DNA from: Bacillus amyloliquefaciens DSM 7 = ATCC 23350
GTDB lineage: Bacteria; Bacillota; Bacilli; Bacillales; Bacillaceae
Direction: 5' to 3'
Length of the DNA stretch: 64,000 nucleotides
Assembly (NCBI RefSeq): GCF_000196735.1
Contig: NC_014551.1
Location: 3,777,001 to 3,841,000, forward strand
This document shows positions 1-8,548 of this stretch, piece after piece; position 1 is the first letter of the stretch, and every line of letters begins with the position of its first letter. Both the position numbers and the translations under genes were made by a program. The notes under the pieces are model-generated. The model was not told the origin of the DNA. It was given only the letters and a program-made list of their open reading frames with translations, and ran no database searches.

Positions 1-243
1 GTCAAACGCTCTGATCTTCAGCTTGTGCTCGGTTTGATTACGTCGAAACACGGCGAACTCGAAGACAAGGATGCGGTTAAACGCCGGATTGAAGAAGCTT
101 CTCAATATGTCAGCCTGGATCAGCTTTGCCTCAGCCCGCAATGCGGGTTCGCTTCGACTGAGGAAGGAAATCTGATCACAGAAGAACAGCAATGGGCGAA
201 ACTGCGCCATGTCGTCGACATTGCCGATGAAGTCTGGAAATAA
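1..243 (+). CDS. MetE-like (B12-independent) methionine synthase, C-terminal fragment (YxjG/YxjH type)
   Basis: The reading frame is open from the first base and ends at TAA 241-243, so this is the last 80 residues of a gene starting outside the window. The segment LSPQCGFAS carries the C-terminal cysteine that, in cobalamin-independent methionine synthases, is one of the zinc ligands that activate homocysteine. The order MetE-like gene, rlmA, nupG matches yxjG/yxjH-yxjB-yxjA of B. subtilis, where YxjG and YxjH are short MetE-like proteins. Which paralogue this is, and its methyl donor, cannot be decided from the tail alone. Confidence 0.8.
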   Translation, partial: VKRSDLQLVLGLITSKHGELEDKDAVKRRIEEASQYVSLDQLCLSPQCGFASTEEGNLITEEQQWAKLRHVVDIADEVWK

Positions 244-277
244 AAAAAAGACACGCTTACAGCGTGTCTTTTTCGTT
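244..277. terminator. Bidirectional intrinsic terminator between metE-like gene and rlmA
   Basis: An A-rich stretch, the hairpin GACACGC-ttac-AGCGTGTC and then TTTTTCGTTTT serve the upstream plus-strand gene. The preceding A run gives a U tract for the convergent rlmA on the other strand. Confidence 0.8.
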
Positions 278-1159
278 TTACAGCGGATCGGTTCCGATTA
301 AAATATCGATATCTATCGTAATATCAGCCGCTTTCCGGCTGATAAAGCGCTGAATGCTTTCATCAGAACATTTCCATGTTAAGGGCGTCATTTTCACAAG
401 CAGCTCAAGATCAGGCTGCGATAAGGTCTTCGTGTAACACAGCCGCTTGCGCTCAAAGGCTTGAAAGCCGGTTTGGAAACGGACGGCCGCAGACTCAGCG
501 GTATCATTCCGTTCAGGACTGTCTCCGAAGAAGAATTCCCTTACTTCTTTCAAGTAATCGCGCCGCGGCACCGCTTTAATGACTGTGCCGCCCTTTCTTA
601 AAAGCCTGCTGCATTCCTTGTAATTCCAAGGTGACAAAACAGACAGAATCACATCAAAACTGCTGTCGGCAAACGGCGTATCCGCCACATCAGCGACGGC
701 AAAAATATTATGATCCCCGAAGGCTTTTGCAGCTTGCAGCACACCTTCTTTCGAGATATCAATGCCGATTCCCGTCACGGAAAAAGCGGGCTGCAGCAAT
801 CTGCATACAGCGTCTAAATGGGAGCCCTCTCCGCATCCCGCATCCAATACCGCCGCCTGTTTTCGCGGAGATTGAATACGGCTGATGATGACGGCGATCT
901 CTTTTTGAACCGGCGAAAAAAACTCCCGCCTCTCAAAAAGCTCGTGTCTCGCTTCGAACAGCTGCCTGTCATAGCGGGTTTTGACCGATTTATTGAGGAA
1001 ATTCACATAGCCTTGTTTTGATATATCAAATGTATGCCCATGTCCGCATATCAGGCTTTGATATTGCGAAACCGCCATGGCCGTGCGGCATAGCGGACAC
1101 CTGAATACGGACTGGCATGCATTCAGTAATTCCGCGCGTTTTCTTTTCATAGACGTCAA
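278..1159 (-). CDS. rlmA: 23S rRNA (guanine-N1) methyltransferase RlmA (YxjB)
   Basis: A SAM-dependent methyltransferase that methylates a guanine in hairpin 35 of 23S rRNA; the Gram-positive members (RlmAII/TlrB type) act on G748. The N-terminus has a zinc-ribbon pattern (FRCPLC then CGHGHTFD), typical of RlmA. The Rossmann SAM motif VLDAGCGEGSH follows, then an NxPW-like SPWN segment. The frame is open back to ATG 1177, but GAGGTG lies inside that extension and sits six bases before TTG 1159. I therefore chose the TTG start (TSMKRKRAELL...); ATG 1150 is the other option. The gene converges with the metE-like gene. Recognition rests on motifs plus B. subtilis synteny (yxjB). Confidence 0.85.
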   Translation of the reverse strand: MTSMKRKRAELLNACQSVFRCPLCRTAMAVSQYQSLICGHGHTFDISKQGYVNFLNKSVKTRYDRQLFEARHELFERREFFSPVQKEIAVIISRIQSPRKQAAVLDAGCGEGSHLDAVCRLLQPAFSVTGIGIDISKEGVLQAAKAFGDHNIFAVADVADTPFADSSFDVILSVLSPWNYKECSRLLRKGGTVIKAVPRRDYLKEVREFFFGDSPERNDTAESAAVRFQTGFQAFERKRLCYTKTLSQPDLELLVKMTPLTWKCSDESIQRFISRKAADITIDIDILIGTDPL

Positions 1160-1538
1160 AAAAAACACCTCATTCATTCGTTATTCTGATGAAATGAAAA
1201 AGGCATAGACAAATAAACCTCACCAAATTGGAAGGTTTAACCTATTTATCTATACCTCTCATTATCTGTAACGAATGAACTGGATGATCATGAAGATGAC
1301 CCCTTTTCTGCCGTCTTTTGAAGGCTGTGCCCTCAGATCCATTTTATCAGCTGCGTCCCGTTCTTACAATGAACCGAACTGTTTCTGCGTGCACTTTATA
1401 CCATTAAAATCCAATTACTTTTACATATCCTTTATTTTCTTTATTTATAATATAAATTTATTATTTTGAAAATATCCAAAAAGGTTGATTTTCAAAAATT
1501 GAAACGATAAAATACTGCTATCTCATGTAATATCGTTA

Positions 1539-1608
1539 TTCTTGTATATGATCAGTAATATGGTCTGATTGTTTCTACCTAGTGCCGTAAAAGACTAGAC
1601 TACAAGGA
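1539..1608 (+). ncRNA. Purine (guanine-type) riboswitch aptamer upstream of nupG
   Basis: P1 pairs CTTGTA (1541-1546) with TACAAG (1601-1606). Between them lie the conserved junction and loop strings of the purine aptamer: GTTTCTACCTAG, GCCGTAAAAG and GACTAC. The base just 5' of the 3' P1 strand is C, the specificity position that selects guanine or hypoxanthine over adenine. B. subtilis has a guanine riboswitch in the same place, before yxjA/nupG. The downstream terminator at 1667-1725 makes this an OFF switch: ligand binding should favour termination. Confidence 0.92.
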
Positions 1609-1666
1609 AGTTTGCATAAATTTGAACGAGTGAAAAGCATATGACGCTGTCTATTCTTTTCTTTTG

Positions 1667-1725
1667 GCTCTTATTTATCACACTTTCTGACTTTCAGGAA
1701 TTTGTGACGAATAAGAGCTTTTTTT
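1667..1725 (+). terminator. Riboswitch-controlled intrinsic terminator in nupG leader
   Basis: GCTCTTATTtATCAC (1667-1681) pairs with GTGACgAATAAGAGC (1704-1718), followed by seven Ts. It lies between the guanine aptamer and the real start codon of nupG. It is therefore leader RNA and not coding sequence, although a frame is open through it. Confidence 0.9.
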
Positions 1726-1757
1726 ATTTCCATAATACCCTTATAGGAGTTGCTCAC

Positions 1758-2951
1758 ATGTACTTTTTATTGAACATTGTCGGTCTCATTGTTGTCATGG
1801 CTGTTGTTTTCTTATGTTCTCCCAACAAGAAGAAGATTAAATGGCGTCCGATTGTCATGCTCCTCGTCTTTGAGTTTCTGATTACTTGGTTTATGTTAGG
1901 GACAAAAGTCGGCGGCTTTGTCATCGGGAAGATCGGCGCATTCTTTACATGGCTGATTTCCTGCGCCAGTCAAGGGATTGCATTTGCCTTTCCGTCTGTC
2001 ATGGCGAATCCGACGGTTGATTTTTTCTTCAGCGCGCTGCTGCCGATTATCTTCGTTGTGACCTTCTTTGATATGCTGTCGTATTTCGGTATTCTGCCGT
2101 GGCTCATTGATAAAATCGGCTGGCTGATTTCTAAAATATCCCGTCTGCCGAAGCTGGAGAGCTTTTTCTCCATTCAGATGATGTTTTTAGGAAATACGGA
2201 AGCTTTAGCCGTCATCCGCCAGCAGCTTGCCGTCGTCAACAACAATCGGCTTCTGACATTCGGGCTGATGAGTATGAGCAGCATCAGCGGTTCGATCATC
2301 GGATCGTACTTGTCGATGGTCCCGTCCACTTATGTATTCACAGCGATCCCGCTGAATTGCTTAAACGCTCTTCTAATCGCAAATATGCTGAATCCTGTGG
2401 ACGTTTCTAAAGAGGACGATATTATTTACGTCCCTTCAAAAGCGGAGAAAAAAGACTTCTTCTCCACGATTTCGAACAGTATGCTCGTCGGCATGAACAT
2501 GGTCATTGTGATTTTAGCGATGGTCATCGGGTATGTGGCGTTAACGGCCGCGTTAAACGGCGTGCTCGGACTGTTCATGCACGGTTTGACCATTCAAAAG
2601 ATTTTCTCTTACATCTTCAGTCCGTTTGCCTTTCTTCTCGGATTAACCGGACATGACGCGATGTATGTCGCACAGCTGATGGGCATCAAGCTCGCAACGA
2701 ACGAGTTTGTGGCCATGGCCGATCTGAAGGGGCAGCTGCATTCACTGCCGCCGCACACGATTGCCGTTGCGACGACATTCCTGACATCATTCGCAAACTT
2801 CAGCACCATCGGTATGATCTACGGATCGTATCAATCTCTGCTTGATGGTGAAAAGTCAGCCATCATCGGGAAAAACGTCTGGAAGCTGCTTGTCAGCGGA
2901 ATTGCCGTTTCCTTATTGAGTGCGGCGATTGTCGGATTGTTTGTCTGGTAA
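1758..2951 (+). CDS. nupG: Guanosine/inosine permease NupG (YxjA), CNT family
   Basis: A concentrative nucleoside transporter of 397 aa, a multi-pass membrane protein that imports purine nucleosides by cation symport. CNT hallmarks include LGNTEALAVIRQQL, SGSIIGSYLSM and a NEFVAMADL segment near the C-terminal core. The open frame extends to 1641, but that part runs through the riboswitch terminator. AGGAG (1745-1749) with 8-nt spacing selects ATG 1758 (MYFLLNIVGLIV), which gives the length of B. subtilis YxjA. Guanine riboswitch control fits purine nucleoside uptake. It is a paralogue of NupC at 45379-46560. A terminator follows at 2955-2998. Confidence 0.92.
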   Translation: MYFLLNIVGLIVVMAVVFLCSPNKKKIKWRPIVMLLVFEFLITWFMLGTKVGGFVIGKIGAFFTWLISCASQGIAFAFPSVMANPTVDFFFSALLPIIFVVTFFDMLSYFGILPWLIDKIGWLISKISRLPKLESFFSIQMMFLGNTEALAVIRQQLAVVNNNRLLTFGLMSMSSISGSIIGSYLSMVPSTYVFTAIPLNCLNALLIANMLNPVDVSKEDDIIYVPSKAEKKDFFSTISNSMLVGMNMVIVILAMVIGYVALTAALNGVLGLFMHGLTIQKIFSYIFSPFAFLLGLTGHDAMYVAQLMGIKLATNEFVAMADLKGQLHSLPPHTIAVATTFLTSFANFSTIGMIYGSYQSLLDGEKSAIIGKNVWKLLVSGIAVSLLSAAIVGLFVW

Positions 2952-2954
2952 ACG

Positions 2955-2998
2955 AAAAAAGCGATACCGCTCCGTTTTGGAGAGATATCGCTTTTTTT
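2955..2998. terminator. Intrinsic terminator after nupG (bidirectional)
   Basis: AAAAAAGCGATA...TATCGCTTTTTTTATT forms a hairpin with A and T tracts. It serves nupG and the convergent minus-strand gene, whose stop codon abuts it. Confidence 0.85.
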
Positions 2999-3674
2999 AT
3001 TGATAGACGGATGCAGGTACGGAAACGTCCCGGATTCCCGCCGCGTATGGTCCAAGATCATATTGTCCGAACACAACGGCAATGCCGTTTTTCGTAAAGA
3101 AGAAAGGTCTTTCGTTATTCAGGGTGATCTCCTGTTTTTTGACGTCTTGGTCGAACAGATCGTCATGTTTCTTGATGTAGCCGTACAGATAGTCTCTCGT
3201 TTTGTTTACCTTCGTTTTCGTATTCAGCACATCACTGAGTGCGACCTGTTTTTTTGCGGCCAGATCATAATTAAAGGTCTGTACGGATGTCATCCCGTGT
3301 GCGCCGCCTGTGTAACTGTAGTTCTCCGTCTGAATGCTGAGCTTGCCGTCTTGATTATACTTCACCTTGAAATCTGTTTGGTATTCCGCTTTGTAGCCTT
3401 GTTTCTCACCGTCTTTTTTGTTTTTCACATATTCTTGATATGAATGGTCAATATAACGTTTGAAGTCCTGATTGATTTTCTTTTCAAAAGATGCGTTTCC
3501 CGTATTTGTGACCTCGGGGTACGTCAGCTGCTTCACTTGCTTATACGTATGGCTTTTGACAACGGGCTTTGCGGTTTGCGCGGCCTCGGCTGAAGCCGCA
3601 AATCCTCCGAACGGCGCGGCTGTCAGCACTGCCAAAAGCACAGCCGCCATCATTTTGAATGTCTTTTTCATCAC
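2997..3674 (-). CDS. Secreted DUF4163/DUF3298 protein (RsiV/PdaC-like)
   Basis: A 225-aa protein with an N-terminal signal peptide (KK, then AAVLLAVLTAAPFGG, cleavage near ASA-EA). The mature part contains YPEVTNTGN...FEKKINQDF and SYTGGAHGMT, followed by a C-terminal portion ending in a VFGQYDLGPYAAG segment. This is the DUF4163 plus DUF3298 pairing found in the extracellular part of anti-sigma factor RsiV (lysozyme-binding) and in peptidoglycan deacetylase PdaC. There is no catalytic deacetylase domain and no anti-sigma region. It is probably a secreted cell-wall or lysozyme-related binding protein; the exact role is unknown. The start is followed by KKTFK and preceded by AGGAGG-like sequence. 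It corresponds in position to the yxiT region of B. subtilis. Confidence 0.7.
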   Translation of the reverse strand: MMKKTFKMMAAVLLAVLTAAPFGGFAASAEAAQTAKPVVKSHTYKQVKQLTYPEVTNTGNASFEKKINQDFKRYIDHSYQEYVKNKKDGEKQGYKAEYQTDFKVKYNQDGKLSIQTENYSYTGGAHGMTSVQTFNYDLAAKKQVALSDVLNTKTKVNKTRDYLYGYIKKHDDLFDQDVKKQEITLNNERPFFFTKNGIAVVFGQYDLGPYAAGIRDVSVPASVYQ

Positions 3675-3812
3675 AACTCCTCCTTTTTATTTACCGTTCC
3701 CTTTTTGAAAACGGGTTACACTCTATAGACAGCGCAGATCAGGAAATTGTTTCTGGGCCATTTCTCACATTTTCTCCATCAAAAAAAGAGACATGGAAAA
3801 TCCACGCCTCTT

Positions 3813-4106
3813 TTACCGTGAAGGTCTTTGCGCAATGGCTTCATAAACGGCTTCCGCCAGATCGGAGTTGCCGAACATCTCCAAAACGCCGATAACGGTT
3901 TGATCAGGAATCGACTCAGATTCCTCCTTCGGCACGACAAGCTCTTCAGCCGTTTTTCGCAGCTCTTCGTTTAAAGGCTGTCCGGGATAAGCCCTGCTGT
4001 AAATCGCCATCGGATCAAGGTCATGATTGACGCACCATTGGGCAAACACCAAAATCATCATGTTTTCGTCACGCCGGTAATATTCTTCGAGTTGTTTTTG
4101 ATTCAT
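3813..4106 (-). CDS. yxiS: YxiS-like hypothetical protein
   Basis: A 97-aa acidic, soluble-looking protein with no signal peptide or membrane segment. It starts NQKQLEEYYRRDENMMILVFAQWC. I recognise it as YxiS by size and position (yxjA-yxiT-yxiS-katE in B. subtilis). The function is unknown; B. subtilis yxiS has been associated with the general stress response next to katE. In this strain the OLD-type ATPase gene is inserted between yxiS and katE. Confidence 0.7.
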   Translation of the reverse strand: MNQKQLEEYYRRDENMMILVFAQWCVNHDLDPMAIYSRAYPGQPLNEELRKTAEELVVPKEESESIPDQTVIGVLEMFGNSDLAEAVYEAIAQRPSR

Positions 4107-4148
4107 GTGCTTTGCTCCGCTATTATTTTTTTTATTACTTTATCATAT

Positions 4149-6185
4149 TTATATTAAGACTTCATTCTTTTTAGGTTTTAAGGGATTGGACATACCAAAA
4201 TAATCCATAATCAACTCAGCTAATGAGTTATTATCAGGCGGAGTAATCTTAATTTTCTCATTATAGAGTTTTGCAACTTTTGTTTTTATTTTTTTATCCG
4301 CTAAAAATTGAATTAATTTTTCCTTTTCACTTCCAGCTTCATAATTTGTTGGAATAAGTAATGAAGCTGTTCCATCAATTCTTGAAAATTTAATGTTTGG
4401 ATTAAAACTATATAATGTAAATAACTTTTGTATATCTTCATTTGCATTTGCATTTATAATTTCTTTAATAGTTTCATAAAAAGTCTTTGGATCTAAACAA
4501 TCTTCGATAACTGTTTGTTCATAATACTGACCTTGTTTCCACGGTTCTAAAAGTCTAACTGATTCGATATTATTACTTTTTAATGTTTGTAACCTTCTCA
4601 AATCCACTTTTCCATAACTTTCAGTTGCTTTTGAAACATTGATCTTTACTCGATCAGTATCAATCATACAAAGAATTTTTCCACTCATTGCTTGGGCTGT
4701 AGTTTTATCGGATAAAGGATAACTCAATAAACCATATAATTTAATCACATTAGAACATCCACCAACAGGTAAAATTTTAAAATTCCCCGCATCTTTTAAT
4801 AATTCTTCAAGGTATAATTTATCTGTACTTCCTTCGCATATAATCCAATTAGTATTTTTCATAGATTTTGAGTAACTAATAATGCTAGTTGCTAAATCAA
4901 ACATACTTTTTAATGCTATATCATCCGGAAATCTTCTTCTTTCATCTAAATAATCAAAAAAACTAAAATCTGAAATCGAAACACTTCCTTCTATTTCTTT
5001 ACTCACATGAAGTAAATGACCGCTATTGGTGATGGGCAGAGATCCATACCAATGGGTCGTTATCATGACTTGTCTATTAAAATCTTTCGAAAGTCTTTCT
5101 AACCTCTCGAACTGCGGAAAACAATTAACAACATTCATAGACACTTCTGGTTCATCAATAGCCAGAATTAATTCTCTATCCATTTCTTTCACATTTGAAA
5201 GAAATGCATATGCAATGTCTATTAATGCCTTTCTCTGCTCACCAGAACTTAGTTTTTGGACTTCTCTATTTTTGTACCTTAATGGTCTTTTTGAAAAGTA
5301 AGCTTCAATAACTTTTTCTCTTATATCTGTTACTGTTAAATTTCTCTTACTATTTGCTTCGGGACTGTAATTATATTGATTATCAATCGCTTTTATAGAA
5401 TTATTTATATCTTCCATAAATTTATTAAGATAATCATTTATAAAGTTTAAGAAACTTTTATTTTTCCCTTCTATTTCATACCTACTTGTCAGTACCTTAT
5501 CAATTTCTAGTAAGATATCTTTGTTCATTAAAGTTTGCATTTGTTTATCTTCAATTTTCAAAATTTCGTTAGCACTTTGTTCCACAGGAATATAAACATA
5601 AGCATAGTGTTCTTTTATTAATTTCCTTATCTTTTCTATTTTTTTTATGTATTCTTTATTTCCTAATATTTTTTCAAAGTAGCTCTCGAAAGGAGCAAGT
5701 GTTGGCTTTCCATTAAATTTCACGCCTGAGGGAAGTATATAGTATTCTTGTTCAGAATAGTTAGTTGTTAGGTATTCAATAAACTCGTAAAAATTTTCAA
5801 TGTATTCCCTTCTAGCAGCTCCTTTTAACCAATCTTGTATACCGCTCCAGAATTTGTTGCTTATAATATTTATATCCTCTAAAGTTTTTTTATTTCCATC
5901 TATCTCAGACCTGCTGTATCGATTTGAATTAATAATAAATTCTTCAAATTTATTCCTTTCAATAAAAAATACAGGGGTTATATACCGATCCTCTCTCCTA
6001 GATCCTCTTGTTGCATTCCAATCTCGTCCATTAAAGAAAACATCAAGTGACTCCAAAATTCCACTTTTGCCTACACCATTTGCACCAATATAGACAGCAT
6101 ACTTTTGCTCATTGTTATTTGCTATAGGTGCAAAAATTGATTTTGCATATGACTTATATCCGTTAATAAAAGTTCCCACAATCAT
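4149..6185 (-). CDS. OLD-family AAA ATPase with C-terminal TOPRIM nuclease-like domain
   Basis: A protein of 678 aa. It has a Walker A motif GANGVGKS near residues 34-41, an ABC-type signature LSSGEQRKAL, Walker B ILAIDEPEVS and a downstream TTHWYGS switch-like segment: the RecF/SMC-like ATPase layout of OLD proteins. The C-terminal third has TOPRIM elements ICEGSTDKLYLEE (acidic Glu) and CMIDTDR (DxD). OLD proteins are ATP-regulated nucleases, often anti-phage. No partner helicase (as in Gabija), reverse transcriptase or PARIS partner lies beside it. The frame opens at 6230, but AGGGGGG precedes ATG 6185 by 9 nt (MIVGTFINGYKSY), so I use that start. It is clearly more AT-rich than yxiS and katE, which points to horizontal acquisition. 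Confidence 0.82.
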   Translation of the reverse strand: MIVGTFINGYKSYAKSIFAPIANNNEQKYAVYIGANGVGKSGILESLDVFFNGRDWNATRGSRREDRYITPVFFIERNKFEEFIINSNRYSRSEIDGNKKTLEDINIISNKFWSGIQDWLKGAARREYIENFYEFIEYLTTNYSEQEYYILPSGVKFNGKPTLAPFESYFEKILGNKEYIKKIEKIRKLIKEHYAYVYIPVEQSANEILKIEDKQMQTLMNKDILLEIDKVLTSRYEIEGKNKSFLNFINDYLNKFMEDINNSIKAIDNQYNYSPEANSKRNLTVTDIREKVIEAYFSKRPLRYKNREVQKLSSGEQRKALIDIAYAFLSNVKEMDRELILAIDEPEVSMNVVNCFPQFERLERLSKDFNRQVMITTHWYGSLPITNSGHLLHVSKEIEGSVSISDFSFFDYLDERRRFPDDIALKSMFDLATSIISYSKSMKNTNWIICEGSTDKLYLEELLKDAGNFKILPVGGCSNVIKLYGLLSYPLSDKTTAQAMSGKILCMIDTDRVKINVSKATESYGKVDLRRLQTLKSNNIESVRLLEPWKQGQYYEQTVIEDCLDPKTFYETIKEIINANANEDIQKLFTLYSFNPNIKFSRIDGTASLLIPTNYEAGSEKEKLIQFLADKKIKTKVAKLYNEKIKITPPDNNSLAELIMDYFGMSNPLKPKKNEVLI

Positions 6186-6254
6186 AATACTTATCCCCCC
6201 TAAAATTTTTATTATATTCCAGAATATCACACTTAAAATAATTATTCCATTCTA

Positions 6255-6296
6255 AAAAACTAAAAAAGTACCCTTAGCAGGGTACTTTTTACTATC
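6255..6296. terminator. Intrinsic terminator between katE and OLD-type gene
   Basis: AAAAAGTACCCT-tagc-AGGGTACTTTTT is a symmetrical hairpin with A and T tracts. On the minus strand it lies after katE and before the OLD gene, so it should insulate the two. Confidence 0.85.
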
Positions 6297-6297
6297 T

Positions 6298-8349
6298 TTA
6301 TATGTTTCTGTCCCAATGCCGATGCTCGGCTACGGCCTTCAGAAATTGTTCATGGTTTCCGTCCGGAACAAGGCCGGGGCCGCTTTCGGTTCCGGCGGCG
6401 AGGGTGAGAAGTTCTTTTCCTTCTCCGGAGGCACCGATCGCTTTGTAATGACTGAAGGCTTCACTGACGAAGTCTTTAGCCGCTTTTCGGGCTTTGAGAC
6501 TGTCTGTGCTTCGTTGCCCGCCCGGAATGAAAACAGCATCATACAGGACGGAATCCGCTGTCAGGAAAGTGGCTGACGCTTCCAGCTCCGTACCGTTTTC
6601 TCCCTTGACGGTTCCAAGTGCAGGGCTGATGATATCGGCTCTGACTCCCGCCTCTTTGCATACGGCAAGCAATTGTTTGACTTCCTCGTCCGCAAACCCG
6701 TGATCGGCCAAAACCGCGACCTGTCTTGTGGCTGCTGTTTTCACCGTGTTTTCCTGACTTAAGGCCGGGGAAGTGAAGGTTTCATCAGATTCACGATCCT
6801 TCGGCGGCGGGTTCACTCCGATTCCCTTCGCAACGCGCTCGGCAAGCTCGGCGTCGACGTGACTGAAGACATTCACCACCTGCTGCTGCACATCCTTGCT
6901 GTTTACTTTCCCTACCTCAAAACAGAACGCGGAAATGATATGTTCCTTTTCGGCGGGAGACATGCTGTTCCAGAACATCTTGGCCTGAGAAAAATAGTCA
7001 TTGAAGCTCTCACTGCGCTGGCGGATTTTTCTGCCTTCTACTTTTTCCTGATAATGAACGTATCCGCCTTCTTCTTCTGAGGCCGGCGACGGATCATTAT
7101 TCTGCAGAGAATTCTTATGATAGGCGACAGGGCCCTTATTAATCGTCATCCGGTGGTAGCCGTCGTATTGGTTGTTATGGAACGGACAGACCGGCCGGTT
7201 GATCGGAATCTCATGAAAATTCGGCCCGCCAAGACGGATGAGCTGTGTGTCTGTATAAGAGAAAAGCCGTCCCTGTAAAAGCGGGTCATTGGTAAAATCA
7301 ATGCCCGGCACGACATTTCCCGGGTGGAATGCGACCTGCTCTGTTTCCGCAAACACATTATCCTGGTTGCGGTTCAGCGTCATTTTTCCAATAATCTTCA
7401 CCGGCACAAGCTCTTCCGGCCACAGCTTGGTCGGGTCAAGAATATCAAAATCAAACTTGAATTCATCTTCTTCATCAATCATCTGAACGCCAAGCTCGTA
7501 TTCAACCTTGCCGCCGTTTTCAATGGTTTCCCACAGATCGCGGCGATTGAAATCGGGATCTTTCCCGGCAATTTTCTGCGCTTCATCCCATACGAGTGAA
7601 TGAACGCCGAGAACCGGCTTCCAGTGGAATTTCACGAAACGCGCCTTTCCTTTCTCATTGACGAAACGGAATGTATGTACGCCGAAGCCCTCCATCATTC
7701 GGTAGCTTCGCGGGATTCCGCGGTCAGACATCGTCCACATCACCATGTGCGCGGATTCAGGATTGTTGGCGACAAAATCCCAGAACGTATCATGAGCCGT
7801 CGCAGCCTGAGGCATCTCATTGTGCGGTTCCGGTTTTAAGGCGTGAACGAGATCCGGGAACTTGATCGCGTCCTGAATGAAGAACACCGGAATATTGTTT
7901 CCGACAAGGTCGTAATTCCCTTCTTCGGTGTAAAACTTCGTCGCAAATCCCCTGGCGTCACGGACTGTGTCGGCTGACCCCTTGGAGCCCGCCACTGTTG
8001 AAAAACGAACGAAGACAGGCGTTTTGACAGACGGGTCCTGCAAAAATTTCGCCCTTGTGTATTCCGTCATCGGTTCGTACACCTGAAAATGCCCATGAAC
8101 GCCGTACCCGCGCGCATGAACGACCCGCTCCGGAATCCGCTCGTGGTCAAAATGCGTCATTTTTTCGCGAAAATGAAAATCCTCCATCAGCGTGGGGCCG
8201 CGGACACCCGCTTTTAAAGAATGCTCATCCTCAGACACACGAAGCCCCTGATTGGTCGTCATTTTTTTGCCGCTGTTATCTGCCCGGTACTGCTCCAGCT
8301 GCTCGTCCTTTGAGTGTTCATTTACACGTTTGTTTTGATCCTCACTCAT
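6298..8349 (-). CDS. katE: Catalase KatE (large-subunit, HPII type, general stress)
   Basis: A 683-aa monofunctional haem catalase that breaks down H2O2. It has the distal His region [14 protein letters not shown], the Asn region [14 protein letters not shown] and the proximal haem-Tyr region [16 protein letters not shown]. After about residue 510 it continues into the flavodoxin/class-I-amidotransferase-like C-terminal domain ([17 protein letters not shown]) typical of large clade-2 catalases. Size and position match B. subtilis KatE (catalase-2), which is under sigma B. A sigma-B-type promoter lies upstream at 8390-8415. The start ATG 8349 ([11 protein letters not shown]) is preceded by a GGGGGA ribosome-binding site. 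Confidence 0.93.
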   Translation of the reverse strand: MSEDQNKRVNEHSKDEQLEQYRADNSGKKMTTNQGLRVSEDEHSLKAGVRGPTLMEDFHFREKMTHFDHERIPERVVHARGYGVHGHFQVYEPMTEYTRAKFLQDPSVKTPVFVRFSTVAGSKGSADTVRDARGFATKFYTEEGNYDLVGNNIPVFFIQDAIKFPDLVHALKPEPHNEMPQAATAHDTFWDFVANNPESAHMVMWTMSDRGIPRSYRMMEGFGVHTFRFVNEKGKARFVKFHWKPVLGVHSLVWDEAQKIAGKDPDFNRRDLWETIENGGKVEYELGVQMIDEEDEFKFDFDILDPTKLWPEELVPVKIIGKMTLNRNQDNVFAETEQVAFHPGNVVPGIDFTNDPLLQGRLFSYTDTQLIRLGGPNFHEIPINRPVCPFHNNQYDGYHRMTINKGPVAYHKNSLQNNDPSPASEEEGGYVHYQEKVEGRKIRQRSESFNDYFSQAKMFWNSMSPAEKEHIISAFCFEVGKVNSKDVQQQVVNVFSHVDAELAERVAKGIGVNPPPKDRESDETFTSPALSQENTVKTAATRQVAVLADHGFADEEVKQLLAVCKEAGVRADIISPALGTVKGENGTELEASATFLTADSVLYDAVFIPGGQRSTDSLKARKAAKDFVSEAFSHYKAIGASGEGKELLTLAAGTESGPGLVPDGNHEQFLKAVAEHRHWDRNI

Positions 8350-8389
8350 GTCTATTCCCCCTTATCAAACGAAACATTCTACAGCACAT

Positions 8390-8415
8390 TTACCCGCGGC
8401 GTTCTTCATATAAAC
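8390..8415 (-). promoter_or_regulatory. Sigma-B-type promoter of katE
   Basis: On the minus strand GTTTAT (8415-8410) and GGGTAA (8395-8390) are separated by 14 nt. This is close to the sigma-B consensus GTTTAA-N12-15-GGGTAT. The position, about 40 nt before the start codon, and the known sigma-B dependence of katE support it. Confidence 0.75.
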
Positions 8416-8501
8416 TGCTGATCTGCTGATTAGGATTTTAGGTCTACATATAAATATGCGGCCATACACATTTGAAATAAGCCTTCTTCACAGAAAGAAA
8501 G

Positions 8502-8517
8502 TGCGGAAGCGCTTACC
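8502..8517. promoter_or_regulatory. CcpA cre-like site upstream of citrate transporter
   Basis: The sequence GCGGAAGCGCTTACC contains the GAAGCGCTTAC core of a catabolite-responsive element and lies about 35 nt before the GTG start. CcpA repression is known for Bacillus citrate transporters; its role here is inferred. Confidence 0.6.
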
Positions 8518-8548
8518 AAAATAGCTGTTGAACAGGGGAGGTCATATC

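Noticed and set aside
3000-3443. 147-aa plus-strand ORF
   Set aside because: It is the antisense shadow of the secreted RsiV/PdaC-like gene; no ribosome-binding site and no family-like features.
4149-6185. Gabija (GajA) assignment for the OLD-type gene
   Set aside because: No UvrD-like GajB gene lies next to it; the neighbours are yxiS and katE.
8055-8429. 124-aa plus-strand ORF over the katE 5' end and promoter
   Set aside because: Antisense to catalase coding sequence, with low-complexity Arg/Pro/His composition typical of a shadow frame.
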